In this document: in pieces, positions 33,293-43,255 of the stretch
How positions within the stretch are numbered: position 1 is the stretch's first letter
Layout: each line of letters begins with the position of its first letter
From: Belliella kenyensis
GTDB taxonomy: Bacteria; Bacteroidota; Bacteroidia; Cytophagales; Cyclobacteriaceae
Assembly: GCF_022549675.1 (NCBI RefSeq)
Contig: NZ_JAKZGR010000002.1
Span: 1 to 64,000, forward strand
Direction: 5' to 3'
DNA length: 64,000 nt
Position numbers and translations under genes: made by a program
Notes under the pieces: generated by a model
Told to the model about the DNA's origin: nothing
The model's database searches: none
Seen by the model: only the letters and a program-made list of their open reading frames with translations

Positions 33293-34016
33293 CTCCCACA
33301 CTTTTGATTTTGGTCCAAATGGCTTTAGTCATCATTCGATAGGCGAGATCAGAAGGGTGAATTCCATCTTTGGCAAAAAAGTCTGGGTGGGATTCAAAAG
33401 AAAAATTGACAATATGCAGGTTAGGGTGATGTGATTCCAATAGTTTCAATTGCCTTATCAAAAGGTAACGTTGAAAACGGAGGAAATGTCTCATTAATTT
33501 TGGAATGGCGGGAAATTGATGGACTGGTGGGATGGTGCAGGCATAAATCTCATCTGTGTCTAAGCCGCTTAAAAATGTATTGATTTCAGACAAAAATACT
33601 TTTGGGTCAGTAAAAGCAAAACTATCATTTGCACCTATCAACAAAATGGTTTTATTGAATTTTTGAGGGAGTTTTGACTGGTTTTTTTGTTTGAATTTGG
33701 TAAGGTAAGCCGCTTTTAAACCTACCTTACCTATATTATATAAATTGTATATAGATGGAAACATTATACGAATGTTGCCAAACATGGTGTTATCTTCCGA
33801 ACTTGCCCCAACACCTGCCACCGTTGACTCTCCTATGATAAGTATATTGGCATTGGTCGCTACAGGATTATGTGCTTGAAACTCACTCCATGGTTTGAGT
33901 TTTGGGATCGAGTTGATTAACTTTTTGCCTTTGATGACTAGATAGGGTAAAATTGGAACCATGCATATCAACTCTAAATAATAAAGTAACCTAGTCGACA
34001 AAGGAGTCTTGATCAT
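33273..34016 (-). CDS. SGNH/GDSL hydrolase
   Basis: A 247-residue esterase/lipase-like enzyme. The nucleophile Ser64 lies in ILIIGESTVAGVGA, the oxyanion Asn in ILLIGANDSFAF, and the catalytic Asp/His in FAKDGIHPSDLAYR. One N-terminal hydrophobic stretch (about 10-28) may anchor it to the membrane. The substrate, probably an ester on a lipid, glycan or peptide, cannot be told. A 19-base gap separates it from the SUI1 gene upstream. Confidence 0.85.
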   Translation of the reverse strand: MIKTPLSTRLLYYLELICMVPILPYLVIKGKKLINSIPKLKPWSEFQAHNPVATNANILIIGESTVAGVGASSEDNTMFGNIRIMFPSIYNLYNIGKVGLKAAYLTKFKQKNQSKLPQKFNKTILLIGANDSFAFTDPKVFLSEINTFLSGLDTDEIYACTIPPVHQFPAIPKLMRHFLRFQRYLLIRQLKLLESHHPNLHIVNFSFESHPDFFAKDGIHPSDLAYRMMTKAIWTKIKSVGEKGDQS

Positions 34017-34035
34017 GCCAAATTTAATTTAAGTT

Positions 34036-34392
34036 TCAACCTCCTGATTTCTTGGCTTTGTAGCCAGCTTCGATCAAGATGGTCAATACTTTATCTCTAT
34101 GGTCGCCTTGAATCAATATTTCTCCATCTTTAGCACTTCCACCTACACCACATTTATTCTTGAGTAACTTCCCCAGTTCTTTAAGGTCTTCTTCTGTACC
34201 TTGGAATCCATCGACAAGTGTTACTTGCTTTCCACCTCTGGCTTTTTTATCAAGCATTACTTTAAGGTTTTGCTGAGCAGGTGGAAGGGTAGCTAGGTTA
34301 TGATCGATTCCGAGGTCAAATTCAAAATCATCACTCGTAGAGTATACTACACCATCTCTTTTCTTCCAGTCGTTATTTCTCTTTTTTGTCAT
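34036..34392 (-). CDS. SUI1/eIF1-like translation factor (YciH)
   Basis: A 118-residue protein with the SUI1 domain in its second half ([45 protein letters not shown]). YciH-type proteins act in start-site choice or translation in stress. Length and C-terminal motif match the family well. It is five bases after the universal stress protein gene and probably in its transcript. Confidence 0.9.
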   Translation of the reverse strand: MTKKRNNDWKKRDGVVYSTSDDFEFDLGIDHNLATLPPAQQNLKVMLDKKARGGKQVTLVDGFQGTEEDLKELGKLLKNKCGVGGSAKDGEILIQGDHRDKVLTILIEAGYKAKKSGG

Positions 34393-34396
34393 CTCA

Positions 34397-35242
34397 TTAC
34401 TTTACTTTGAATGTCCAAACAGGGCGCTTGGCATGATTCACAACGTCTTCGGCTATGCTTCCACTTAGAAGGTGTAAAAAGCCTGTACGCCCATGAGTAG
34501 CCATGGCTATCATATCAGCATTAATATCTTCTGCATAATCTCTGATCCCTTCTTCCTCGGACCCACTATTATATATGGCAAAATGGGCGTTTTCAAATTG
34601 ATGATCTTCTATAAATGCTTCCATGCTTTTAGTTGAAACTCTACTATTTTCGAAAAGACTTGGCGTATTGATTTTCACAAAATAAAGCTCAGCATTCAAT
34701 GTGTTCTGCAAAGTTTTTAATTTATTGACAAGCTTAATCGAATTATCTTTGAAATCACTGGCAAAAACTATCTTCTTAATTTCGTCAGTTGTGATACGGT
34801 CTTTGATCGTGATTACAGGGCATTTTGCATTTCTGACTACCTTTTCTGTATTGCTTCCTATCAGTAGTTCTTCTATTCCACTACTCCCTTTGGAGCCCAT
34901 TACGATGAGGTTTGCATCAAAATCAACCACCTCTTTGGTGATGCCTGCATAGGGATTTCCAAAAATTAGTTTAGTTGAGAACTTATATCCTTCTGCGTTT
35001 GTCTTTGCTTCTATGTCGGCTAATTGTTGCTTGCGTTTTTCGACCAATTCTAATACATAAATTTGGTCGATTTCAGGCCCAGCATCTATTGTACCCATAG
35101 TATTCATGGATGTCATTGTAGGTGTTTCCAAGACATGGAGTAGTTTCAAGTGAGCAGCTTTCTTTTTGGCAAGCCCTTTGGCAAATTCAAATGCGTTTGC
35201 AGCTTGTTCTGAAAAATCAAAAGGTACGAGAATAGTTTTCAT
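34397..35242 (-). CDS. Tandem universal stress protein
   Basis: A 281-residue protein with two UspA domains (about 1-145 and 150-281). Each starts with a strand such as [18 protein letters not shown] or [13 protein letters not shown] and ends with a nucleotide-binding signature ([46 protein letters not shown]). Cytoplasmic; ATP binding is likely in both halves. It precedes the SUI1 gene directly. Confidence 0.92.
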   Translation of the reverse strand: MKTILVPFDFSEQAANAFEFAKGLAKKKAAHLKLLHVLETPTMTSMNTMGTIDAGPEIDQIYVLELVEKRKQQLADIEAKTNAEGYKFSTKLIFGNPYAGITKEVVDFDANLIVMGSKGSSGIEELLIGSNTEKVVRNAKCPVITIKDRITTDEIKKIVFASDFKDNSIKLVNKLKTLQNTLNAELYFVKINTPSLFENSRVSTKSMEAFIEDHQFENAHFAIYNSGSEEEGIRDYAEDINADMIAMATHGRTGFLHLLSGSIAEDVVNHAKRPVWTFKVK

Positions 35243-35310
35243 GGTGATTGTTTTGGTTTAAGCACTGGAATTTACAAAAATTATGCAATTCTCGAGAATT
35301 CCCTGCTGGT

Positions 35311-36225
35311 TTAATTAAAAAAATACCAACCAACACCAAAGCTTATCGTCCAAATCAAAGTTGAAATAGCCATTTTTTTCAAAAAGGGGTCTATACTTTG
35401 TGCGTCTTTGCCTCGTGCTACTCCGAGTCCAATTTTTAGCATCATAGGTAAAGTAATCAAAGGGAGTAAAGCCCACGAAGCATTATTTATCATAGCATAG
35501 CAGATGATGAGTAGATTGCCTCCTATGATCAAAAACCAATTGTAGGCAACTGCTGAATCTTTACCTATCCGCACAGGGATCGATTTTTTTCCTGCTATCG
35601 TGTCAGACTCTATGTCTCGTATATTGTTGATGTTCAGTACTGCTGTGCTGAAAAGCCCAAGAGAAATAGCTGGTATGAAATTGATCCAGTCAAAACTCAA
35701 GGTATGTAAAAAATAAGTACCCGATACACCTAATAATCCAAAAAAAATAAACACAGAAATATCACCAAGGCCTGCATAACCGTAGGGTTTTTTTCCAGAT
35801 GTATAGGTGATAGCTGCTATAATGGCTGCTATTCCCAGTCCCAAAAATATTATGAATAGCTTCCAATCATCAAGACTAAAATAAAGTAAGGTAAGCCCGC
35901 TTGCTAAGGAAAGTAGAGCAAGCAAAATCATTGCTTTTTTCATTTCAGGTAGACTAATGATACCTGATTGGACAGCCCTTATGGGACCTTGCCTAGATTG
36001 GCTATCGGCCCCATGTATGCTATCTCCGTAATCATTTGCTAAGTTGGACAGAACTTGTAGGAAAATGGTCGTCAGGGCAGCAAGTAGGAATACCACCAGT
36101 CTAAAATGCGATTGGATCGCAGCCAGAAATGATCCCATCAAAATGCTTGATAATGCCAAAGGTAAAGTTCTAAGCCTTATTGCATGCATCCAAGCTTGTC
36201 TTTTACTCCCGAGAGTAGTTTCCAC
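35311..36225 (-). CDS. menA: 1,4-dihydroxy-2-naphthoate polyprenyltransferase
   Basis: A 304-residue UbiA-family membrane enzyme that attaches the isoprenoid tail in menaquinone synthesis. Seen: AIRLRTLPLALSSILMG, the Asp-rich site NLANDYGDSIHGADSQSRQGP (first motif, in part) and NINNIRDIESDTIAGKKSIPVRIG (second). About eight membrane segments. Start: GTG at 36225, or ATG 36189 twelve residues later, which still keeps the core. It is divergent from nothing close; a glutathione peroxidase gene precedes it by 50 bases. Confidence 0.92.
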   Translation of the reverse strand: METTLGSKRQAWMHAIRLRTLPLALSSILMGSFLAAIQSHFRLVVFLLAALTTIFLQVLSNLANDYGDSIHGADSQSRQGPIRAVQSGIISLPEMKKAMILLALLSLASGLTLLYFSLDDWKLFIIFLGLGIAAIIAAITYTSGKKPYGYAGLGDISVFIFFGLLGVSGTYFLHTLSFDWINFIPAISLGLFSTAVLNINNIRDIESDTIAGKKSIPVRIGKDSAVAYNWFLIIGGNLLIICYAMINNASWALLPLITLPMMLKIGLGVARGKDAQSIDPFLKKMAISTLIWTISFGVGWYFFN

Positions 36226-36276
36226 TATAACTTTCTTTTACTTAAATGATTCAAGTCTGAATTTCAGACTTACTAA

Positions 36277-36858
36277 TTAGCTATTGATCAAATTTATGAT
36301 TTCGTCATCCATTGGATTTACTGAGGATCCAAAGAATTTTTTCAATTCACCGTTTTCGTCAATTAAGTATTTGCAAAAATTCCAAGTAGGCTCCTTGTCA
36401 TTCCAGCCGTTGAGATCCTTATCAGATAACCATCTGTATAGTGGGTGTTTGTCCGCACCTTTTACAGAAACTTTGTCAAACATCTGAAAAGTAACCCCAA
36501 AGTTTGCGCTACAGAATTGCTTTATGTCTTCATTGGTGCCAGGCTCTTGCCCACCAAAATTATTGGCAGGGAAACCTAAGATCGTTACTTTATCACCATA
36601 CTCCTCGTGCAGTTTTTGAAGATCTGCGTATTGCGGTGTATAGCCACATTTGGAAGCGACATTGACTAACAGTAATTTCTGCCCTTTGAATTGGCTGAAA
36701 TCTACTGGGTTTCCGTCTATGTCATTGATTTTGAAGTCGTAGATAGATTTTTCCATGAGCATTTGGTCTAGGGAGACTGCTGTTTTTTGATCAGCTTTTT
36801 GAACGCTTGAAGTACAAGCAAATGCAATAAGAATGGTGAAGGCTAATAGTTTTTTCAT
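36277..36858 (-). CDS. Glutathione peroxidase-type lipoprotein
   Basis: A 193-residue thiol peroxidase that likely reduces peroxides outside the cytoplasm. The signal ends in a lipobox with Cys15 (IAFAC). The peroxidase cysteine is Cys71 in NVASKCGYTPQY, with the Gln in GFPANNFGGQEPG and the Trp-Asn pair in PTWNFCKYLID. It uses Cys and not selenocysteine. In this family electrons usually come from thioredoxin, for example the TlpA-like proteins in this window. Confidence 0.92.
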   Translation of the reverse strand: MKKLLAFTILIAFACTSSVQKADQKTAVSLDQMLMEKSIYDFKINDIDGNPVDFSQFKGQKLLLVNVASKCGYTPQYADLQKLHEEYGDKVTILGFPANNFGGQEPGTNEDIKQFCSANFGVTFQMFDKVSVKGADKHPLYRWLSDKDLNGWNDKEPTWNFCKYLIDENGELKKFFGSSVNPMDDEIINLINS

Positions 36859-36938
36859 AAGAATAAATTTGATCATTCAATAGTTGGTACAAGTTATAGA
36901 AAATTCTCAGCAATCAATCTCGACAATTGAACTTTGAC

Positions 36939-38726
36939 TTACATTCTATCAGGTACACTTATTCCCAATAACTTCATACCAGATTTGATTGTTTTGGCTG
37001 TAAGTGAAGAAAGGGCGACTCTGAAAGCCAAGACTTCTTGATCAGCCTCGTTGAATATGGAGCACTCCGCATAGAATCTATTATACTCTTTGGCCACTTC
37101 GAACAAATACTGAGCTATCGTAGCTGGTGAAAAATCTTCAGCTGCTTGTTTTATTTTTTTCTCATAATCATTTAATGTGATGATGAGATCTCTTTCTACA
37201 GCTTCCAACTTACTTAAGTTTTCAAAACCTTTTTGATAATCTACACCTATCTGATCTGCCTTTCTCAAAATTGAAGCTATTCGAGCATGCGAATATTGAA
37301 TAAATGGCCCTGTGTTTCCTTGGAACTCTATGGATTCTTTTGGATTGAAAAGCATGCGCTTTTTAGGGTCTACTTTAAGCAGGAAGTACTTAAGAGCTCC
37401 CATGCCTAGAATTTCATATAGGTTTTTAGCTTCTTCTTCCGAGAATCCTTCAATTTTACCCAATTCCTTGGTGTGTGTTTCAGCTGTGTCGATCATTTCC
37501 TGCATGAGATCGTCAGCATCCACTACAGTACCTTCCCTTGATTTCATTTTCCCAGTAGGAAGATCCACCATGCCATATGAAAGGTGATAAAGCCCATCTC
37601 CGTATGGTCTACCCAGTTTTTTCATGATCTTGAAAAGTACATCGAAGTGATAGTCTTGCTCATTGCCGACTACATAGATCGATTTGTCAAATCCGAAATC
37701 ATTGAATTTCAGGTCGCAAGTCCCCATGTCTTGTGTGATGTAGACAGATGTGCCATCACCTCTGAGTACCAACTTTTCGTCCAGCCCTTCTGCACTTAGA
37801 TCTACCCAGGTAGAGTTGTTGTCTTTTTTGAAGAAAACTCCCTTCTCTAAACCTTCTTCTACGATATCTTTCCCTAATAAATAAGTATCTGATTCGTAAT
37901 AGAATTTATCGAAGTCTACTCCCATTTTGGTATATGTCGCATCAAAGCCTTCGTACACCCACTCATTCATTTGCTTCCAAAGGGAGACTATTTCAGCATC
38001 GTTTGCCTCCCATTTTCTTAGCATTTCCTGAGCTTCTAGTAATAAAGGGGCGTTTTTTTTGGCTTCTTCTTCAGACTGACCCTCTCCAATGAGTTGTGAG
38101 ATTTGCTTTTTATATTCTTTGTCAAATATGACATAATATTTGCCCGCTAAGTGGTCGCCCTTCAATCCAGATGAAGTAGGTGTTTCTCCTTTTCCATAGT
38201 GTAAATAGGCCACCATAGATTTGCAGATATGTATACCTCTATCATTGACAAGGTTCGCTTTGATGACTTTATAGCCATTTGCCTTTAATATTTCTGCCAC
38301 TGAATAGCCAAGGAAATTGTTTCTCAAATGTCCGAGGTGTAATGGTTTGTTGGTGTTTGGAGAAGAATATTCTACCAGAACTTTTTGACCATTGGTAGGG
38401 AGCTGACCAAGATTCGTGTTCGTGTATAATTCACGAAAAATATCAATCCAAGAATTTTCATTAACCGATAGGTTTAGAAAACCTTTGACCACATTGAAAG
38501 CGGTGATGAGTTCACTTTTGGATATTAAATATTCACCAAGTTTGGTGCCGGCAGCCTCAGGTGCCATTTTAGTTACCTTGAGATAAGGGAACATGACAAA
38601 AGTAAAGCTACCCTCAAATTCTTTTCTGGTAGGCTGTAAGGCTAGCTCTTCCAAGGACACCTCGTGGTCAAAGATTTCTTTGAATCCTTTCTGTATCAAT
38701 GGAATAATCTGTGATTCTAAACTCAT
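36939..38726 (-). CDS. argS: Arginyl-tRNA synthetase
   Basis: A 595-residue class I tRNA synthetase. Seen: an N-terminal additional domain, EYSSPNTNKPLHLGHLRNN with the HIGH-type motif HLGH, the KMSK-like GKMKSREGTVV, and a C-terminal anticodon-binding DALR domain. Length is typical. It is 95 bases after the arginase gene on the same strand. Confidence 0.97.
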   Translation of the reverse strand: MSLESQIIPLIQKGFKEIFDHEVSLEELALQPTRKEFEGSFTFVMFPYLKVTKMAPEAAGTKLGEYLISKSELITAFNVVKGFLNLSVNENSWIDIFRELYTNTNLGQLPTNGQKVLVEYSSPNTNKPLHLGHLRNNFLGYSVAEILKANGYKVIKANLVNDRGIHICKSMVAYLHYGKGETPTSSGLKGDHLAGKYYVIFDKEYKKQISQLIGEGQSEEEAKKNAPLLLEAQEMLRKWEANDAEIVSLWKQMNEWVYEGFDATYTKMGVDFDKFYYESDTYLLGKDIVEEGLEKGVFFKKDNNSTWVDLSAEGLDEKLVLRGDGTSVYITQDMGTCDLKFNDFGFDKSIYVVGNEQDYHFDVLFKIMKKLGRPYGDGLYHLSYGMVDLPTGKMKSREGTVVDADDLMQEMIDTAETHTKELGKIEGFSEEEAKNLYEILGMGALKYFLLKVDPKKRMLFNPKESIEFQGNTGPFIQYSHARIASILRKADQIGVDYQKGFENLSKLEAVERDLIITLNDYEKKIKQAAEDFSPATIAQYLFEVAKEYNRFYAECSIFNEADQEVLAFRVALSSLTAKTIKSGMKLLGISVPDRM

Positions 38727-38821
38727 TTGTACTAGGTCTTGTGTCAGATTGATTTTATATGCTTATGGGACAAAGATAATGAAAGCTTTTTGGAATCATT
38801 GCTGCAAAATGATTCTGCTTT

Positions 38822-39772
38822 TTAGTAGTTGTCCACGAGAGATTTGGTCGTTGCCTCTAGGACTTCAAAAGCATTTTCTGCCATTAGATTTTCCGTATCG
38901 AGGGTGGGATTGACTTCTACGATCTCCCAGCAACATACGCGCTTATCCCGTATGAGTGCTACGTTGAGCGCTATAGCTTCTTCTACTGTAAGACCATCCG
39001 GTACTGGTGTCCCTGTGCCCACAGAAATCGAGCTATCCATGCTATCCACATCAAATGAAATGTATATTTGGTCACATGCACGAAGCACTTCAAGTGCCTC
39101 ATTAGCAATTGATTCTACTCCTTTTTCTCTTACCTCTTTGGTAGTGAAGTTTCTGATACCATGCTTTTCGATGATATGATCTTCGGGTTCTTCTGTATCT
39201 CTTACTGAGATGAAAACAATGTCTTCCGGAGCTATCTTGGGCGTATCACCACCTATGCTTTTGATTTTGTTCCAATATTGAATAGTATCTGAGCTAGGCT
39301 CATTGACTTGACATTCCAAGTTGTCTGTGTGAATGCACATAGCAAGTGGCATCCCGTGCATATTTCCTGAAGGCGTAGTGTAGGGCGTGTGTAAGTCAGC
39401 ATGAGCATCTATCCATATCACCCCCAATCGTTTTTCAGGATTTGCTGCTTTGATTCCCATGATAGTGCCTGCTGCTGTAGAATGATCCCCAGCAAGTACG
39501 ATTGGGAATTTTTTCTCCAAGCGAAGGGATTCGATGGTGCTGTATACATTTTTCAATACTTGGTACACTCCCTCAATGTATTTAGCATTCGGATGGTTGT
39601 TACCTTTCCATAAAAAATTATTTGCATCTGGCACATTGATCGGGTCAAACCTTGTGAAAAAATTGGATTTTTTATCCAAACTAGCAATCTTAAGTGCATC
39701 AATCCCTAAACTTGCTCCCCTAGTTCCTGCGGCAATTTCCGAGCGAACTTCTACTAACTTGATTTTTCTCAT
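38822..39772 (-). CDS. rocF: Arginase
   Basis: A 316-residue manganese ureohydrolase that cleaves arginine to ornithine and urea. Seen: LAGDHSTAAG, WIDAHADLHTPYTTPSGNMHG and SFDVDSMDSSISVGTGTPVPDGL, carrying the metal ligands. The ATG at 39772 is preferred to the in-frame start at 39838, which is 66 bases farther and without family support. The product, ornithine, would feed the aminotransferase encoded at 804. Agmatinase activity is a less likely alternative. Confidence 0.92.
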   Translation of the reverse strand: MRKIKLVEVRSEIAAGTRGASLGIDALKIASLDKKSNFFTRFDPINVPDANNFLWKGNNHPNAKYIEGVYQVLKNVYSTIESLRLEKKFPIVLAGDHSTAAGTIMGIKAANPEKRLGVIWIDAHADLHTPYTTPSGNMHGMPLAMCIHTDNLECQVNEPSSDTIQYWNKIKSIGGDTPKIAPEDIVFISVRDTEEPEDHIIEKHGIRNFTTKEVREKGVESIANEALEVLRACDQIYISFDVDSMDSSISVGTGTPVPDGLTVEEAIALNVALIRDKRVCCWEIVEVNPTLDTENLMAENAFEVLEATTKSLVDNY

Positions 39773-39953
39773 AATTATTATTGGAATAATTGGGTCTATC
39801 TTCTTTGCGCTTGTGATTAGCGAGGCAAAAGTAGTCATTCCCCCTCAATTTTCAAGATTTATAGCTAAGTTGAAAATAAAAGCTTTTGCAAGTCAGTTTA
39901 AAGCAATTGATGTTTTCGAGGCAGGGAAAATGATTGTTGCATATCAGATTGAA

Positions 39954-41873
39954 TTAGATCTTCTTTATCGCAATTGGCTCGTTAAGTTTATTGATTATTA
40001 GATCAAAAATTGTTTTAAGTTCTTCATACTTCGAGGGCATTATAATTTTATTGTTAATTGCAAAAAGAATATTTAAGGTGAGTATTTTATCATTTTGCTC
40101 ACTTTTGTAAGAAAATGACACCTCCTTTTCTTGCATGCTGACATTAAGATTGTCAGGTTTATGATCAAAAGCATAGCCTTCTGGGAGTTGTAGGACTATT
40201 GAATATCGGTCCGCAAATAAGTGGTTAAAATCAATTGGGAATGCCCTGTGTTCTTGTTGAAATGGATTGTTTTCAAATTTTTTGAATTGCAAAGGTGTAA
40301 CAAAGGTTATTGTTGACATTGTATCGAAAACCTCTAAAAGCGTGAATTTTAAATCAATTATAAATTTTTCCTCGTCTGAAATGTGGGAAAAGGAATTTAT
40401 TTCACCTTCATTGTTTTTAGCTAATGCGGATTTGATGGCGTCTTCATCGCCTTCATAATAATGATCAAATTGAAGCGCCTCATAATCAGACATGCGGATG
40501 TTTTGATCAAATATATAAGCATTTTTATCTATAGATATTTTGGAAAGTAAATTGATTCCAGATTTATGTTTTAAGTTTATTTCAGTCAAATGGCTTTTTT
40601 TATGATCAAGCAAGAATCCTTCATTTACATGGTTGTCAAGGCTTAGGTATCCAATTTTTAGATTTGGATCTGAAGCATCTAAGAATATTGACTCATTATT
40701 GATGATTACCTTTATTATTAGCTGATTGAACTGAGAAATAAATGGGTACTTAACCAAATTACTTCTCCCATTTCCTTTGCTGCTGATTAGTACTGGATAT
40801 GCCTCTATATCTTTACTTTGTAGTATGCTCAATAATAGTAAATTGATGTCAGCTTTTGATCCTGACCCAGAATTGATTAAGTCCTTTTGGGTTTTACTAG
40901 GTAGTATTCCATTCTTTGAGGTTGCTACAAAGTTGTTTTGGACATAGGTGTAGATACTTTTGAGATCATCTAAAACAGCTCCTGGGATTACGGCTTGACC
41001 TTTTTTTGTTTTTAGGTATGTGTTAAAATTAGAGGTCGATCGGATTTCATCACCTGCTTTTTCCCATGTGTGAAGCACATTGACAAGCTTTTGAGTACGT
41101 GCTCCATAACCTGGATTGCTTAAAGTTTGATAGTTTGAAAGCTGGAACTCAATTTTTTCTACATAATCCACCGCATTACTTAGAAAGGGTTCAGGTTTGA
41201 TAGAGTGGAGATCATTAAGTTCCCAGTAGTAATAGCCATTGCTGGTAGGTTTTGGACTTAACTGTGTAAGTTTTGCACCTTGAGTCAGCATGTTGTAATT
41301 CATCCCTTCTGGGATACCAATAGTATATCTTGAATATAGTGTTGGTGATGTGGACTGAAAGCACCAGCCATCTATGAATGTCAGGTATTTATCAGTTTTT
41401 TCATAAGTATATTCAATAATTGAGCCTTCTTTGGCATTTGGGAAGGCCATTCTTATTTCTTTATACCCATTGGGTAAGTTAGCTTCGAAGATTTCGTTTT
41501 TACCTAGCTTGTAGACTACCTCTTTACCATTTTCAAAATTCACGAGTTGAGCTTTGTCTATTTTAATTGATTCTATGGCATCGTCTCCATGGTAAAATCT
41601 TAAAATGACATTTGCCTTGTCTTTTCCTTCTTCTTTGAGAATCTTCTTTCGGAGATGGTGATAAGTTTGTAGGCTATTATTAGCAAAGCTGCTAATACCT
41701 ACATGAAAAAGTATCACTTCATTAGCATCAGGTTCATAGTAGCAGTTTACTAACTCAATTTCTTCTAGATCATATTTGCCAAACTTAAAAGCTTGTTGAG
41801 AAAACCCCGAAGCATTAACGAAGCATGAGATACCTATGATTAAGGTGATTCGAATGTTAAGAAGTAGATTCAT
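39954..41873 (-). CDS. DUF3857/transglutaminase-like protein
   Basis: A 639-residue exported protein with a signal peptide (to about residue 25, NASGFSQ). The N-terminal half matches DUF3857 (beta-rich; LSPKPTSNGYYYWELNDL), and the middle matches the transglutaminase-like superfamily (SGSGSKADINLLLLSILQSKDIEAYPV, then FLDASDPNLKIGYL). The usual catalytic Cys of that superfamily is not seen in the GSGSKAD stretch, so it may be enzymatically inactive. The C-terminal part is beta-rich. Function unknown; probably periplasmic. Confidence 0.75.
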   Translation of the reverse strand: MNLLLNIRITLIIGISCFVNASGFSQQAFKFGKYDLEEIELVNCYYEPDANEVILFHVGISSFANNSLQTYHHLRKKILKEEGKDKANVILRFYHGDDAIESIKIDKAQLVNFENGKEVVYKLGKNEIFEANLPNGYKEIRMAFPNAKEGSIIEYTYEKTDKYLTFIDGWCFQSTSPTLYSRYTIGIPEGMNYNMLTQGAKLTQLSPKPTSNGYYYWELNDLHSIKPEPFLSNAVDYVEKIEFQLSNYQTLSNPGYGARTQKLVNVLHTWEKAGDEIRSTSNFNTYLKTKKGQAVIPGAVLDDLKSIYTYVQNNFVATSKNGILPSKTQKDLINSGSGSKADINLLLLSILQSKDIEAYPVLISSKGNGRSNLVKYPFISQFNQLIIKVIINNESIFLDASDPNLKIGYLSLDNHVNEGFLLDHKKSHLTEINLKHKSGINLLSKISIDKNAYIFDQNIRMSDYEALQFDHYYEGDEDAIKSALAKNNEGEINSFSHISDEEKFIIDLKFTLLEVFDTMSTITFVTPLQFKKFENNPFQQEHRAFPIDFNHLFADRYSIVLQLPEGYAFDHKPDNLNVSMQEKEVSFSYKSEQNDKILTLNILFAINNKIIMPSKYEELKTIFDLIINKLNEPIAIKKI

Positions 41874-41894
41874 TTTGAGCGTAAAATTATGTCT

Positions 41895-41928
41895 CAAAAC
41901 TAATTGATTTTTAGTGAATTAAAAGCAA
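41895..41928 (-). promoter_or_regulatory. Candidate promoter for the DUF3857 gene
   Basis: On the minus strand TTG (41926-41928), a 23-base spacer and TAGTTTTG (41895-41902) lie 22 bases before the ATG. The spacer is longer than usual. Confidence 0.4.
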
Positions 41929-41972
41929 TTTTTGGAGGTAGTGAAAAATAAAAATAGTTTGATTTTACTTTC

Positions 41973-42239
41973 TTGTGTAAGAGCTTGTTTTATAGATCAG
42001 AATTCTCCAGTAGCCCTTCCCATTCTCAATTTCTAAATATTGATGGCTATGCCGTAGCTAACGCTAGGTTAGGATTTAGAGGAGATAATGGGTTTTCACT
42101 TTTCCTATGGTCTAGAAACTTAACCAATACTAATTACTTCGAAATCTTGTTGCCTGGCGCAGGGAATGCAGGACATTATGCAGCAGTGCTTGGTGATCCA
42201 AGAACGATGGGGCTTACATTGAAATTTAATGTCAAATAG
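41973..42239 (+). pseudogene. C-terminal remnant of a TonB-dependent receptor
   Basis: About 80 residues read as the last strands of a TonB-dependent receptor: YRSEFSSSPS, then NIDGYAVANARLGFR, SLFLWSRNLTNTNYFE and the closing GNAGHYAAVLGDPRTMGLTLKF. This is a typical C-terminus ('GDPRT.G.TL'). No earlier receptor sequence is present in any frame of the 75 bases upstream, which run into the DUF3857 gene's promoter. The apparent start codon is not real. It looks like the decayed end of a lost receptor gene. No repeats flank the break. Confidence 0.75.
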
Positions 42240-42325
42240 TTTTTCTATAATTCATATAAATTCAATAGGAATTATTATGTTTGTAGGATTAAGACTTAAC
42301 TTCTAATATTTGTAATTAAATAGTA

Positions 42326-43198
42326 ATGGACAAAATCATCTTGAAAGTAAAAGCAGAGCCACTATGGGCACTGTTTTTCCTGATAAGTTTTTTGCTGATC
42401 ATATTGATTAGTTTCAAATCCTTCGCAGGAATTATGACATTAGAGGGTTTGGATTGGGAGATGTTTTTTTGGTTTTTGCTAGTTGGTTTTGTGGCGCAAA
42501 CCATTGATGGTGCTTTAGGAATGGCTTACGGAGTGACATCCAATTCCATGCTATTGGGTATTGGTATTCCGCCTGCTATGGCAAGTGCTTGGGTACATTT
42601 TGCTCAAGTGTTCACGAGTTTGGCCTCTGGTTTTTCTCATTGGAGATTAGGTAATGTGAATTGGAGTTTGGCCAAGAGACTAATCATTCCTGGGGTGCTG
42701 GGAGCTGTGATAGGTGCATTTTTCCTTAGCAACATCGACAGCAAAGTAATTAAGCCTGTGATTGCTTTGTATTTGTTGGTTATGGGTATAGTTATTTTGA
42801 AAAAAGTATTTAGGAAAAAAGAAAAAACTTTCGATGCCAAAGAGAAGAGCATTTCTTATCTCGCTGGAGTAGGAGGATTTGCTGATGCCATAGGTGGAGG
42901 TGGCTGGGGACCTATTGTCAATTCTACTTTGTTAGGTAAAGGTCAGACACCGCGGTATGCTATTGGTACAGGGAATTTTGTAGAGATTTTTGTTTCTTTA
43001 GGAAGTGCTGTTACTTTTCTTTTTTTTATCAAAGAGTTAAGTTTAGCACCTGTGTTGGGTTTGATAGTAGGCGGTGTGATAGCTTCTCCCTTTGCTGCTA
43101 TCATTTGTAAAAAGATGAATGCCAAAATTCTCATGTTTATCGTAGGTTTACTGATTGTTTTCTTAAGTATTAGGACCTTCTATTTGACAATATTTTGA
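42326..43198 (+). CDS. TauE/SafE family anion exporter
   Basis: A 290-residue membrane protein with about eight helices. The internal pattern (GFVAQTIDGALGMAYGVTSN near residue 55 and GVGGFADAIGGGGWGPIVNS near residue 180) is the family's duplicated signature. Members export sulfite or other sulfur anions or organosulfonates. It is followed by an Rrf2 regulator gene with four cysteines, which suggests a sulfur-related link, but the substrate is inferred. Confidence 0.88.
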   Translation: MDKIILKVKAEPLWALFFLISFLLIILISFKSFAGIMTLEGLDWEMFFWFLLVGFVAQTIDGALGMAYGVTSNSMLLGIGIPPAMASAWVHFAQVFTSLASGFSHWRLGNVNWSLAKRLIIPGVLGAVIGAFFLSNIDSKVIKPVIALYLLVMGIVILKKVFRKKEKTFDAKEKSISYLAGVGGFADAIGGGGWGPIVNSTLLGKGQTPRYAIGTGNFVEIFVSLGSAVTFLFFIKELSLAPVLGLIVGGVIASPFAAIICKKMNAKILMFIVGLLIVFLSIRTFYLTIF

Positions 43199-43255
43199 TC
43201 ATATTTTATGGCAAAAATTAAATTTCCGTAAATTGGCATGTAAACTATACCCCGC

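Noticed and set aside
39534-40001. A 155-residue plus-strand open frame between the arginase and DUF3857 genes
   Set aside because: It runs antisense across the starts or ends of two supported genes and has no recognisable domain.
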